This document shows positions 35,144 to 43,090 of a stretch of 64,000 nucleotides of DNA, in pieces; positions within the stretch are counted from its first letter, which is position 1; every line of letters begins with the position of its first letter. The notes under the pieces were generated by a model that did no database searches, was not told the origin of the DNA, and was given only the letters and a program-made list of their open reading frames with translations. The stretch lies in contig CAVOLE010000034.1 in assembly GCA_963696665.1 (NCBI GenBank), positions 54,692 through 118,691 of the forward strand. Direction: 5' to 3'. This DNA comes from Roseiarcus sp963696665. GTDB taxonomy: Bacteria; Pseudomonadota; Alphaproteobacteria; Rhizobiales; Beijerinckiaceae. Both the position numbers and the translations under genes were made by a program.

Positions 35144-35323
35144 CTATGAGCCCATTCCTCGGCCTCAGCCTTCTTGAAAAGCGCAAAGGCCAGTGTCTCG
35201 TTCGCACATTTGGCCCTTGATCTCACGGCGCGCAAGGCCATTCCCGCCGGCGGTTGGCCATCAGGCTCCGGGCGGGATATTATTTGCGCCGGCTTTCCTT
35301 TTCTTAGCCAGAGGATCGGCGCT

Positions 35324-35938
35324 TTGAACGACTTGAGCATCGCCGATTTTACCAAGGCCGGCGACCCGTTCGCGCTGTTCAAGCTTTGGCTCGACGAAGC
35401 GACGGCAACGGAAATCAATGACCCGGAGGCGATGACGCTCGCCACCGTCGATGCGCATGGATTGCCCGACGCGCGGATGGTCCTGTGCAAAGGCGTGGAT
35501 GAGCGCGGCCTCGTCTTCTACACCAACATCGAGAGCGCCAAGGGGAACGAACTGAAGGGCCAGCCGCGGGCGGCGGCGCTTTTTCACTGGAAATCGCTCC
35601 GTCGCCAGGCTCGGTTCCGGGGCGTAATCGCCCAAGTGACGGCAGCCGAGAGCGACGCCTATTTCGCCTCGCGGCCGAGAGGGAGCCAGATCGGCGCGTG
35701 GGCGAGCCAGCAGTCGCGGCCGCTCGCCGCGCGCGGCGATCTCGAGGCCGCGGTGGAAGCCTACGAACGGCAGTTCGGAACCGGCGACGTGCCGCGGCCG
35801 GACTATTGGCGCGGCTATCGGCTGGAGCCCGTCGAGATCGAGTTCTGGCGCGATCGCCCCTCCCGGCTGCATGAGCGCGTCAGGTTCACCCGCTCCGGGC
35901 CGAACGCGCCTTGGGAGAAGCGGCTCCTTTATCCTTAA
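35324..35938 (+). CDS. pdxH: Pyridoxamine 5'-phosphate oxidase
   Basis: Oxidises pyridoxamine or pyridoxine 5'-phosphate to pyridoxal 5'-phosphate using FMN. The 204-residue protein has AMTLATVDAHGLPDARMVL, FYTNIESAKGNELKGQP, FHWKSLRRQARFRG, SRPRGSQIGAWASQQS, and the C-terminal EIEFWRDRPSRLHERVRF plus WEKRLLYP. The start is TTG at 35324, behind GAGG at nine bases, giving MNDLSIADFTKAGDPF, the standard N-terminus. No ATG is available at that position. Confidence 0.92.
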   Translation: MNDLSIADFTKAGDPFALFKLWLDEATATEINDPEAMTLATVDAHGLPDARMVLCKGVDERGLVFYTNIESAKGNELKGQPRAAALFHWKSLRRQARFRGVIAQVTAAESDAYFASRPRGSQIGAWASQQSRPLAARGDLEAAVEAYERQFGTGDVPRPDYWRGYRLEPVEIEFWRDRPSRLHERVRFTRSGPNAPWEKRLLYP

Positions 35939-35954
35939 GGCAAGGAGCGACGCC

Positions 35955-36986
35955 TTGAGCGGGACTTTCATGGCCGCGGAGGTTGCGGAGACGGGCGCCG
36001 TCGTCCGTCGCCAATTGGCCGCCAACGCCGCATTGACCGCGCAGGCAGCCGCGGACTTGCGGGCGCGCGAGCCCGCCTTCGTCGCGACGGTCGCGCGCGG
36101 CAGCTCCGATCACGCGGCGCTTTATCTCAAGCACCTCATTGAGCTCAAGCTCGGGCTCGCCTGCGCTTCGCTCGGGCCCTCGATCGCCTCGCTCTATCGC
36201 GCGCCGCTCAAGCTTGAGGGCGCCGTCGCGATCGCCATCTCGCAATCGGGCAGGAGCCCGGACATCCTCGCGATGCAGCACATGGCGAAGGATCAGGGCG
36301 CGCTGTCGGTCGCACTTGTCAACGACGAAAGCTCTCCGCTCGCGCGCGAGGCGAATGCGGTGCTGCCGCTCCGCGCCGGGCCTGAACGCTCGGTGGCGGC
36401 GACCAAGTCGATGATCGCCGCGCTCGTCGCCGGCATTTCTCTTGTGGCCCATTGGAGCGACGACGACGCGCTTCTCGCCGCCCTTCAGGACCTGCCATTG
36501 GTCCTCGACTCATCGTCAGCCGCGCCGCCTCAGACGGAGGCGATCGCGACGCTCGCCGAAGCCTCCTCCCTCTTTGTCATCGGACGGGGCGCCACGCACG
36601 CCATCGCCGCCGAGGCGGCGCTCAAGCTCAAGGAGACCTCCGCGATCCACGCCGAAGCCTTCTCGTCGGCCGAAGTGCTGCATGGGCCGGCGGGGATCAT
36701 TGGCCCAGGGTTCCCCGTCCTCGGCTTTGCCCCTGCCGACGCCGCGCGTCCGGGCTTCTTCGACGCCCTTGACCGCCTCGCAGCCTTCGGCGCGGCGCCG
36801 CTCCTCGTCGACACCGAGCCGCACCAACGCTGGCCGACCTTGGTCGCGCCTGACGGCGGCCATCCCCTTCTGACGCCGATCGCGGCGCTTCACGCTTTCT
36901 ATCGCATGGCCGAATCAACCGCGCGCCGCCGCGGCCGCGACCCCGACCAGCCGCCCCATTTGAAGAAGGTCACGGAGACTTTGTGA
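35955..36986 (+). CDS. SIS-domain sugar isomerase/deaminase (GlmS C-terminal-like)
   Basis: A ~343-residue protein of two SIS domains like the isomerase half of glucosamine-6-phosphate synthase, without the glutaminase half. Seen: VARGSSDHAALYLKHLIE, AIAISQSGRSPDILAM, the second-domain VIGRGATHAIAAEAALKLKE and IHAEAFSSAEVLHGP, with a C-terminal HLKKVTETL like the HLxKVTxT end of GlmS. Similar proteins are NagB-II glucosamine-6-phosphate deaminases. TTG 35955 has AAGGAG seven bases upstream; ATG 35970 is the alternative. It follows pdxH by 16 bases. Its 3' end overlaps the convergent PEP-CTERM gene. Confidence 0.82.
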   Translation: MSGTFMAAEVAETGAVVRRQLAANAALTAQAAADLRAREPAFVATVARGSSDHAALYLKHLIELKLGLACASLGPSIASLYRAPLKLEGAVAIAISQSGRSPDILAMQHMAKDQGALSVALVNDESSPLAREANAVLPLRAGPERSVAATKSMIAALVAGISLVAHWSDDDALLAALQDLPLVLDSSSAAPPQTEAIATLAEASSLFVIGRGATHAIAAEAALKLKETSAIHAEAFSSAEVLHGPAGIIGPGFPVLGFAPADAARPGFFDALDRLAAFGAAPLLVDTEPHQRWPTLVAPDGGHPLLTPIAALHAFYRMAESTARRRGRDPDQPPHLKKVTETL

Positions 36987-37738
36987 AGGCTCCGGGAAGC
37001 TAGGCACGCAGGCCGAGGGCGGCGCCGTGTCGACCGATAGCCGGCAAAGCCGAGCCCCGCGAAGCCGACCAGCATCAGCGCCCAAGTCGAGGGCTCCGGG
37101 GTTGCGGCGAGGACCTCCATCTGAAGGGCCTGATCAGAGGCGAAGGGCTGAACGCCTTCGTTGAGAAAAAACCCGTCGTCCGTGCCAAACCACGCTAAAT
37201 AATTGGCGGCCACGCCGAGACCCGACACGTCATGAGTCGTTCCCCATTCGATGACGGATTGACCGTCGACTCTGACTTCGATCCAGTAGAGCGAATTGGG
37301 GTTAAGCTCGACGCCAGCAAACTGGTCGTACCGTTCGACCGTCCAGGCCGCCGACAGACTGGTCACCGGAAAGGTGACCGAGGCGAGCGCCGGACCCTGA
37401 AAGTCGACGGACGAGCCGTCGAGAGTGTCCAATCCGTTTATCGGGTCGAACGATAGGTCGGAAAGAGGAATGCCGCCATCCAGGCTAACCGTGTAGGTGT
37501 CGCCCTTGTACTCATAAGGAACAGCGACGGAAAGCGAGAGCGCCACGTCGACATGAATCGGAGAGGCCCCCGTATTGAAGGTCCCGGATATAATGCGGTC
37601 GACGCTTGTATCCGCTGCGCCTGAATTTGCTCCGCCTAAACTGTCGAAAACAACCGGCTCGGCCGACGCGATCCTGACGAGCCCCAAAAGGCAAACGGCG
37701 GCCGCGGCGCATGCCGCGATTCCTGTTCGAGAGCGCAT
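36899..37738 (-). CDS. PEP-CTERM sorted extracellular protein, tail possibly frameshifted
   Basis: A secreted protein: signal peptide to about residue 26 (IAACAAAAVCLLGLVRIASA), a beta-rich body, then the sorting signal PEPSTWALMLVGFAGLGFAG followed by YRSTRRR. PEP-CTERM proteins are cut and anchored by an exosortase/EpsH. Here the frame runs ~35 residues beyond the basic end and 88 bases into the convergent neighbour. One added base in CGCCGCCC would instead give YRSTRRRLGLRA and a stop at 37000-37002, the normal ending. The start at 37738 follows GGGGAAA. No exosortase is in this window. Confidence 0.82.
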   Translation of the reverse strand: MRSRTGIAACAAAAVCLLGLVRIASAEPVVFDSLGGANSGAADTSVDRIISGTFNTGASPIHVDVALSLSVAVPYEYKGDTYTVSLDGGIPLSDLSFDPINGLDTLDGSSVDFQGPALASVTFPVTSLSAAWTVERYDQFAGVELNPNSLYWIEVRVDGQSVIEWGTTHDVSGLGVAANYLAWFGTDDGFFLNEGVQPFASDQALQMEVLAATPEPSTWALMLVGFAGLGFAGYRSTRRRPRPACLASRSLHKVSVTFFKWGGWSGSRPRRRAVDSAMR

Positions 37739-37871
37739 TGGATTTCCCCAACACAACGAATGCCGCCTCATCATTGTGGCATGCGCGATTAAGGAGTTGC
37801 AAGCTCATGACTGTAGGCGTATCCGGCCGTGGTGAACACGGCCGCATGGTTCCATCCGAACGCAGCCCGCT

Positions 37872-38532
37872 CTACCGTCGCACAACCGGGTGTGGTTCGC
37901 GGGCCTGCCAGCCGACGCGTTCAAGCTCCGGGATGAGATGCTCCTCGAGCGGGAAGCCGACGCAAAGATAGGCGATGAACGTCCAGACTGGTGGAACGTC
38001 GAGCGCCGCGGCGATCGCGCCGGAATCGAGGATCGACACCCAGCCGACGCCAAGGCCGTAGGCGCGCGCAGCGAGCCAGAACGTGTGGAGCGCGCAAACG
38101 GTCGAATAGCGGCGAGCCTCCGGCATGGTGCGCGCGCCAAGGCCGTGGCCCTGCTCGGTCGCCTCATCGCAAAAGACCGCAAGCTGGATCGGCGCGTCGC
38201 TCAAGCCCGCGAGCTTGAGCCTGGCGTAGAGCCCCGCCCGCTCGCCGGCGTAGGCGCTCAGCGCATCGCGGTTGGCGGTCTCGAAATTGGCCCGAATGGA
38301 CGCGCGGCGCGCCTTTTCGTCGACGCGCACGAATCGGGTCGGCTGGCAATTGCCGACCGAGGGCGCTAGCGCGGCGAGGTGGAAGAGTTCGGCCAACGTG
38401 GCGTCATCCGGCGCTGGGTCGGGGCGAAAATGGCGCACGTCGCGGCGCCAGGCCAAAAGCTCGGCGAACATCGCCCGGAACGAGGCGTCGAATTCGGGGC
38501 GCTTCGCTGAGGGCAGAGGCCAATTCCGCCAT
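37872..38532 (-). CDS. bluB: 5,6-dimethylbenzimidazole synthase BluB, frameshifted as given
   Basis: BluB breaks down FMNH2 to make the lower ligand of vitamin B12. Motifs: WRRDVRHFRPDPAPDD, LAALAPSVGNCQPTRFVRV, LAVFCDEATEQGHGLGARTM, RRYSTVCALHTFWLAARAYG, VGWVSILDSGAIAAAL, ELERVGWQAREPHP. The ATG at 38532 has AAAGGAG seven bases upstream and reads MAELASALSEAP, but a fourth G/C in GCCCCGAATTC (38496-38499) throws it out of frame; without it the sequence is EFDASFRAMFAELLAWRRD, 219 residues in all, as in the family. An ATG at 38471 would give a shortened protein. Confidence 0.88.
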
Positions 38533-38702
38533 CGCCGCTCCTTTGTTCTCGAATGCTCCGCCCTGGCTCATCAGGCATAGCGCGCATTCGTAGTTTTACC
38601 AATTGCGCTATTCATTCGGGACTGGAAACCTTCCATGCGTCCAGGCGACAGGGCCGACCGACCACGGCTCAAAGGGGAGTCGCCGAATCCATGGACCGAC
38701 TA

Positions 38703-38735
38703 GCGTGCGCGGCACAATCTCCCTGCCGCGCACGC
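38703..38735. terminator. Long perfect hairpin, terminator-like
   Basis: GCGTGCGCGGCA (38703-38714) and TGCCGCGCACGC (38724-38735) are perfect 12-base arms with a nine-base loop, followed on the plus strand by ATTTAATCCTT. It may end transcripts entering from the left, though the T run is poor, or be a structural element of a small mobile region. Confidence 0.5.
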
Positions 38736-38854
38736 ATTTAATCCTTGAGTTGGCGGACAAGTCCTTAGCGACCCGTCGCGCTTCGCGCCGAGGATTCGCG
38801 ACCGAGCGCGTCAAGCCTGCGCGAGAAAATGGCCGACGCGCGTTCCTGCCAGTT

Positions 38855-38869
38855 TTGGACATTGTCCAA
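38855..38869. promoter_or_regulatory. Perfect 15-base palindrome, operator-like
   Basis: TTGGACATTGTCCAA is a perfect palindrome about a central T (38862), in a locally AT-rich stretch about 100 bases before the HTH gene. It resembles a repressor site; the binder is unknown. Confidence 0.5.
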
Positions 38870-38921
38870 TATTTTCAGTCCGTTATGGCAACGAATCAAA
38901 ACGAACGCTTTCCCATAAATA

Positions 38922-38940
38922 GAAAGTATGCTATACTTTC
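38922..38940. promoter_or_regulatory. Operator-like inverted repeat over a -10 box
   Basis: GAAAGTAT (38922-38929) and ATACTTTC (38933-38940) are perfect eight-base arms with a three-base spacer. The repeat contains TATGCT and TATACT, either of which could serve as a -10 box for the HTH gene 32 bases downstream, suggesting autoregulation. Confidence 0.5.
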
Positions 38941-38971
38941 GGTTTTCGCACTCGCGACACCGGAGACCCCT

Positions 38972-39478
38972 GTGACCGAACTTTCCGCACCTCCAACGCC
39001 GGCGCCTGACGCTGGAGCCAAACGCCGCGCGAAACGCTCGACGAGGATCGCGCGACGGGAGCGCGCCTTCAACTTGACGGCGTCAGGCTACACGAGCCAA
39101 ATCGCAAAAATAGTGCGGACCAGCGTTGCCACGGTCCGGCGCGAAATCGACCGAGCGCTCGCCGAACGGCGCCTGGAGGCGCCTAAGGGCTTCGCCCAGG
39201 CGCAGGTCGAGTGGCTCGTTAACGCGCTGAGACTTGCCGAGGCTGCGACCGAGCTTGGCGAACTCAAGGCAGCCGCGGCTTATTTGCGGATCGCGGCGGC
39301 GCTCGACCGCTATCATGAGCTGGCGGCAGGCAGCCCGCCCCCCGGCCGACCTACCAAGGCGCCGCCGCAGATCCTGCCAGCCGAGCCCCAGGCGCCGACC
39401 TTCGTCGACCCGCCCGACAACGACGATTCCGCCGCCATCGAGGAGGCCCAGCACGCCGCGCAGCCGCCAGAACGGTGA
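38972..39478 (+). CDS. HTH protein, phage small-terminase-like
   Basis: A 168-residue protein, start GTG 38972 behind GGAG at seven bases. A basic segment (AKRRAKRSTRIARRERAFNL) precedes a helix-turn-helix, ASGYTSQIAKIVRTSVATVR REIDRALAERR, then a helical region (VEWLVNALRLAEAATELGEL, AAAAYLRIAAALDRYHEL) and an acidic proline-rich tail. Similar HTH proteins occur beside phage terminase genes in Hyphomicrobiales, but no other phage gene is present here. It is flanked by operator-like palindromes upstream and repeated GCGAAACG motifs downstream. Function uncertain. Confidence 0.65.
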   Translation: MTELSAPPTPAPDAGAKRRAKRSTRIARRERAFNLTASGYTSQIAKIVRTSVATVRREIDRALAERRLEAPKGFAQAQVEWLVNALRLAEAATELGELKAAAAYLRIAAALDRYHELAAGSPPPGRPTKAPPQILPAEPQAPTFVDPPDNDDSAAIEEAQHAAQPPER

Positions 39479-39835
39479 GACGCCGCGCCCGCAAGCTGGC
39501 AGCGCGGGCAGATCAGAGTTGCGCGGCGAAACGACGAATAGAGCTAAGTTGTTGAAAAGAAACAACGCACGAAAACGGCGAAACGAAAACTGGCTCAAGT
39601 CTTTGAAAACAAACAATCCCGCGAAACATCTGATTCGCGGCCCACAATGATTTCAATGGCTTACGATCACGCCTGCGAAACGTTTCGTTTCGCCTCGCGA
39701 AACGACCGGTTCGTTTTGGGCGTTTTCGGCTTCGTAACGACCCAGACGCGCAACGGTCCGGTCGGCCGCGCATCCTCGTCAAATCGGCGCGTCTCAACGA
39801 GGGGTTGGGCGCCCGCAAATTTGGGCGCGCGCAGA
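39479..39835. other. Gene-poor, A-rich stretch carrying GCGAAACG repeats
   Basis: About 357 bases with no credible gene on either strand, more A/T-rich than the surroundings (for example TTGAAAAGAAACAACG and TTTGAAAACAAACAAT). The main content is the repeat cluster at 39526-39704. The composition change and repeats suggest acquired DNA or a binding region. Confidence 0.5.
39526..39704. repeat. Iteron-like GCGAAACG cluster
   Basis: GCGAAACG occurs at 39526-39533, 39578-39585, 39675-39682 and 39697-39704, with GCGAAACA at 39621-39628 and one reverse copy CGTTTCGC at 39686-39693. CGAAACGTTTCG (39676-39687) is a perfect 12-base palindrome. Spacing is irregular (52, 43, 54, 22 bases), so it is not a CRISPR array; it may bind the adjacent HTH protein. 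Confidence 0.55.
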
Positions 39836-40822
39836 CTAAAGCGCCCGAACCCGCGCTTTCGCCGCTCTTTCCGTCGCCAGCCGATTGCGGAGCGGCAGCC
39901 CGAAGGTCTCGGATTCGATTTCGAACACGTCGCCCTTCTGCGTCTTCACCCCGTCGCTGAACGACAGCGTGGCGGTGCCGAAGAAATGGACGTGGACGTC
40001 GCCCGGGCGCCGGAACAGGCCATATTTGAAATGATGCGCCTCGAGATTGGCGATCGAATGGGCCATGTTCTGCTCGCCGGACAGAAACGGCTTCTCCCAA
40101 ATGACTTCCTTGCCTCGGCGGATGCGCGACAGGCCGTTGATGTCGGCCGGCAGATCGCCGACCAGCAATTCGGGGCCGACGCTCGCGGGCCTCAGCTTCG
40201 AATGGGCAAGGTAGAGATAATTTTGCCGTTCGGTGACGTGATCGGAAAACTCATTGCCGAGCGCGAAGCCGAGACGGACCGGAGAGCCGGCGTCATCGAT
40301 CAAATAGATCCCGACAATTTCCGGCTCCTCGCCCCCATCGAGCGCGAAGGCCGGACTGGGCAAGTCGCCCTCCGGCGCCGCGAGGCTCGAACCGTCGCCC
40401 TTGTAGAACCATTCGGGCTGCGCGCCGGTTTCATTCCTGCCCGGCCTTCCGCCCTCAAGGCCAAGCTTGAACATGCGCATCGAGTCGGTGAGCTTCGACG
40501 GATCGGCGAGATCCTTGTGCATCTTGTCGCGCCCCTCCGCCGAACCCAGATGCGTGAGGCCCGTTCCGGTCACGATCACATGCGCGGGATCCTTATGATC
40601 GATGGGGCTAAGAACGCGCCGCTCTTTCAATGCGCGAGCAAGATCGACCGGTTTGCCGACTCCGCGGTCGGCGATGAGCTTGCGAAGCGGCGCGCCTTCG
40701 GCGATCGCCTGACGCGCCAAGTCCAGCATCGTGCGAGCGCCTTTGACCAGCCGGCTTTCGCCGCGCGCAGTGACCGCAAGCGCCCGCTTGTCGTTTTCGT
40801 CGATAAATTGCGCCAGTCTCAC
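39836..40822 (-). CDS. Fumarylacetoacetate hydrolase family enzyme (AraD1/GguC-like)
   Basis: A 328-residue FAH-superfamily protein. Seen: VLSPIDHKDPAHVIVTGTGL, EPEIVGIYLIDDAGSPVRLG, FALGNEFSDHVTERQNYLYL with the acidic metal-site residues, and VHVHFFGTATLSFSDGV. Members of this branch sit in pentose and uronate loci and act on 2-keto-3-deoxy sugar acids or their acyl products. Its start overlaps the HAD gene's end by four bases (ATGA), so it is the last gene of the leftward GntR-linked operon. Confidence 0.82.
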   Translation of the reverse strand: MRLAQFIDENDKRALAVTARGESRLVKGARTMLDLARQAIAEGAPLRKLIADRGVGKPVDLARALKERRVLSPIDHKDPAHVIVTGTGLTHLGSAEGRDKMHKDLADPSKLTDSMRMFKLGLEGGRPGRNETGAQPEWFYKGDGSSLAAPEGDLPSPAFALDGGEEPEIVGIYLIDDAGSPVRLGFALGNEFSDHVTERQNYLYLAHSKLRPASVGPELLVGDLPADINGLSRIRRGKEVIWEKPFLSGEQNMAHSIANLEAHHFKYGLFRRPGDVHVHFFGTATLSFSDGVKTQKGDVFEIESETFGLPLRNRLATERAAKARVRAL

Positions 40823-41502
40823 GCTTCTGCCCCTTCTTCAGCGCCGGCACTCAGGCGCGCTTCAATCAGCTCGAAGATCCGCGGATCGGTGAAATTGCTG
40901 GCCGCGAATGTCGCGCCCGCTTCGACGAGCGTTGGCGAGTTAAGCGTGGTGGTCATGCCCACGACGGCAACGCCGGCGGCCGCAGCAGCGCGAACGCCCG
41001 ACAGAGAATCTTCGAAGGCAAGCGAATGGGCTGCTGACGCGCCAGTCCGCTCGAGCGCCGTCAGATACGGCAACGGGTCGGGCTTGGAGCGCGCAAGCTC
41101 TCCACCAATCACAAGGATGGGCAAACGCTGTCCGATCCCCAACGCCGCGAGAACCTTCTCGGCGTTCGCGCGCGGCGCGTTCGTGACCACCGCGCGCTGC
41201 AGTCCGCGCCGGTCGGCGAAATCGAGCAGCGCAAGGGCGCCGAGGATAGGCTCGAGCTCGCCCAAACTCTCGCGGTACGCCGCTTCCTTGGCGTCAAGGG
41301 CTGCGGCCTGCTCAAGCGGCGACAAGTGCGCAAGGTAGCGACTCGCGATCATCGCGTTGGACGCGCCCATGATGTTCGCGGAATATACGGAACGATCGAG
41401 CTCAATTCCGTGCGGCGCAAAGACGCGCTGGAAAGCAACGAGATGCTCGGCGTCGCTATCCACGAGCGTTCCATCGAGATCGAACAGCAGCGCAGTTTTC
41501 AT
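40819..41502 (-). CDS. HAD-superfamily sugar-phosphate phosphatase
   Basis: A 227-residue HAD subfamily IA hydrolase like beta-phosphoglucomutase/phosphatase. Motif I is LLFDLDGTLVDSDAEH with the nucleophile aspartate; motif II VVTNAPRANAEKV; motif III/IV KPDPLPYLTAL and AFEDSLSGVRAAAAAG. It lies 36 bases after the UxaA-family gene and overlaps the FAH-family gene. Probably dephosphorylates a sugar phosphate in the same pathway; substrate not determinable. Confidence 0.87.
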   Translation of the reverse strand: MKTALLFDLDGTLVDSDAEHLVAFQRVFAPHGIELDRSVYSANIMGASNAMIASRYLAHLSPLEQAAALDAKEAAYRESLGELEPILGALALLDFADRRGLQRAVVTNAPRANAEKVLAALGIGQRLPILVIGGELARSKPDPLPYLTALERTGASAAHSLAFEDSLSGVRAAAAAGVAVVGMTTTLNSPTLVEAGATFAASNFTDPRIFELIEARLSAGAEEGAEA

Positions 41503-41538
41503 GAGGCCCGCCGTCTCCGAGAATATCGGCGGCGCCTG

Positions 41539-43059
41539 TCACATGGTCGCGCCGATTTGCCAAGGGGCGAATTCCGCGTCGCCGTAACCCAGGAGCTCCG
41601 ACTTGGTCCGTTCGCCCGAAGCGACCGCGAGAACTTTGTCGAAGATCTCCTGGCCCTTCTCTGCAATCGAGACGCCGTCGACAACGTCGCCGCAATTGAT
41701 GTCCATATCCTCGATCATCCTGCGATACGTGTCATTGTTGGTGGCGAGCTTGATGGACGGCGTCGGCTTGCAGCCGTAAGCCGAGCCGCGCCCGGTGGTG
41801 AAGGCGAGCACGTTCGCGCCGCCGGCGACCTGCCCGGTCGCCGAGACGGGATCGTAGCCTGGCGTGTCCATGAACACGAAGCCCTTGGCGGTGACGGGTT
41901 CGGCGTATTCATAGACTTCGTTGAGCGCGGTGGTGCCGCCTTTCGCGGCCGCGCCCAGCGATTTCTCGAGAATGGTCGTCAAACCGCCCGCCTTGTTTCC
42001 GGGCGAAGGATTGTTGTTCATCTCTCCGCCGTTGCGCGCGGTATAATCCTCCCACCAGCGGATGCGCTCGACGAGCTTGTGGCCGATTTCCGGCGTCGCC
42101 GCGCGACGGGTCAACAAATGCTCCGCCCCGTATATCTCAGGCGTCTCGGAAAAAATCGCCGTGCCGCCGTTGCGCACCAGGATGTCGGCCGCCGCGCCAA
42201 GCGCGGGGTTGGCGGTGATGCCCGAGTAACCGTCCGACCCGCCGCACTGGAGCGCAAGCGTGAGCTCGCTCGCGGGCGTCGCCGTCCGCTCCACGCGGTT
42301 CAGCGCAGGCAGCATGGCGCGAATCCGCTCCACGCCAGCTTCAACAGTTTTGCGCGTGCCGCCAGTGGCCTGGATCGTCATGCTGTGGAACGTGTCGCTT
42401 TCGACGATCCCATATTCTTCCTTCATGCGGCCGATCTGAAACACTTCACAGCCAAGCCCGACCATCAGCGTCGCGCCAATGTTGGGATTGGCGGCATAGC
42501 CCCATTGCGTGCGCATGAGCGCGTCAAATCCGACGCCCTTGGCGGCGATGCCGCAACCCGTGCCATGGACGAGCGCGATGACGCCATCGACGTTCGGGTA
42601 GTCGGCCAGAATGTCCGAGCGCTCGACCTCCTTGGCGATCAGTCGCGCCACCGTCGCCGAGCAATTCACCGACGTGAGAACCGCGAGATAGTTGCGTGTC
42701 CCGACTTTGCCGTTCGCGCGCCGATAGCCCTGAAAGGTCGGTTGCTCCTCAATGGGGAGGATGTTCTCGCGGCGCGCGTCCTCGCCAAAATGATAGTCCC
42801 GCGCGAATTCCTTGATCGCGCAATTGTGCTCATGCACCCACTCGCCGGCGGCGATCGGCCGGGAGGCGAAACCGATGATCTGCCCGAACTTGCGGATCGG
42901 CGCGCCGTCTTCGACCGGGACCGCCGCCATCTTGTGGCCCTTGGGCACGCGTTCGCGAGCTTGGACGCCTCCCGTCGGTTGAGCGCCAGCTGAAATCTCA
43001 TCGATGGCGATGATCACGTTGTCCGAAGGATCGAGGCGCAGAGCGCGAGGCGTTGTCAT
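41539..43059 (-). CDS. UxaA-family altronate/galactarate dehydratase
   Basis: A 506-residue iron-dependent sugar-acid dehydratase with both halves in one chain: an N-terminal SAF-like domain (GHKMAAVPVEDGAPIRKFGQ, WVHEHNC) and the large C-terminal domain (NGKVGTRNYLAVLTSVNCSA, VIALVHGTGCGIA, LALQCGGSDGYSGITANPAL, FMDTPGYDPVSATGQVAGGA). Conserved cysteines in NCSA, GTGCG and QCGGSD are present. It acts on an aldonate or aldarate, producing a 2-keto-3-deoxy acid. The start 43059 follows GGGAA. Whether altronate, galactarate or another acid is used cannot be told. Confidence 0.9.
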   Translation of the reverse strand: MTTPRALRLDPSDNVIIAIDEISAGAQPTGGVQARERVPKGHKMAAVPVEDGAPIRKFGQIIGFASRPIAAGEWVHEHNCAIKEFARDYHFGEDARRENILPIEEQPTFQGYRRANGKVGTRNYLAVLTSVNCSATVARLIAKEVERSDILADYPNVDGVIALVHGTGCGIAAKGVGFDALMRTQWGYAANPNIGATLMVGLGCEVFQIGRMKEEYGIVESDTFHSMTIQATGGTRKTVEAGVERIRAMLPALNRVERTATPASELTLALQCGGSDGYSGITANPALGAAADILVRNGGTAIFSETPEIYGAEHLLTRRAATPEIGHKLVERIRWWEDYTARNGGEMNNNPSPGNKAGGLTTILEKSLGAAAKGGTTALNEVYEYAEPVTAKGFVFMDTPGYDPVSATGQVAGGANVLAFTTGRGSAYGCKPTPSIKLATNNDTYRRMIEDMDINCGDVVDGVSIAEKGQEIFDKVLAVASGERTKSELLGYGDAEFAPWQIGATM

Positions 43060-43090
43060 GGGTTCCCGTCTTTTTGTCACAAGGGTTGTC

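Larger units (their letters stand above)
38533..38971. other. Intergenic region with several palindromes
   Basis: About 440 bases between bluB and the HTH gene. An open frame runs through from 38603 but its first ~120 codons lack any recognisable protein or ribosome site. Contents I can support are the hairpin at 38703-38735 and two operator-like palindromes at 38855-38869 and 38922-38940, listed separately. Confidence 0.5.

Noticed and set aside
38603..38971. An N-terminal extension of the HTH protein from ATG 38603
   Set aside because: Contains a 12-base-pair hairpin and two operator-like palindromes, has no ribosome site, and a GTG with GGAG at 38972 explains the conserved part.
38603..39478. 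Prophage or prophage remnant
   Set aside because: One HTH gene of a kind seen beside terminases is not enough; no integrase, terminase large subunit, capsid or attachment repeat could be found.
39526..39704. CRISPR array
   Set aside because: Repeats are only eight bases, spacing is irregular, one copy is inverted, and no cas genes are present.
39647..41338. A 563-codon plus-strand open frame over the FAH-family and HAD genes
   Set aside because: Antisense shadow of two well-identified genes; no ribosome site and no recognisable protein. The same applies to long frames at 14662-16314, 41326-42993, 44720-46435 and 56732-58471.
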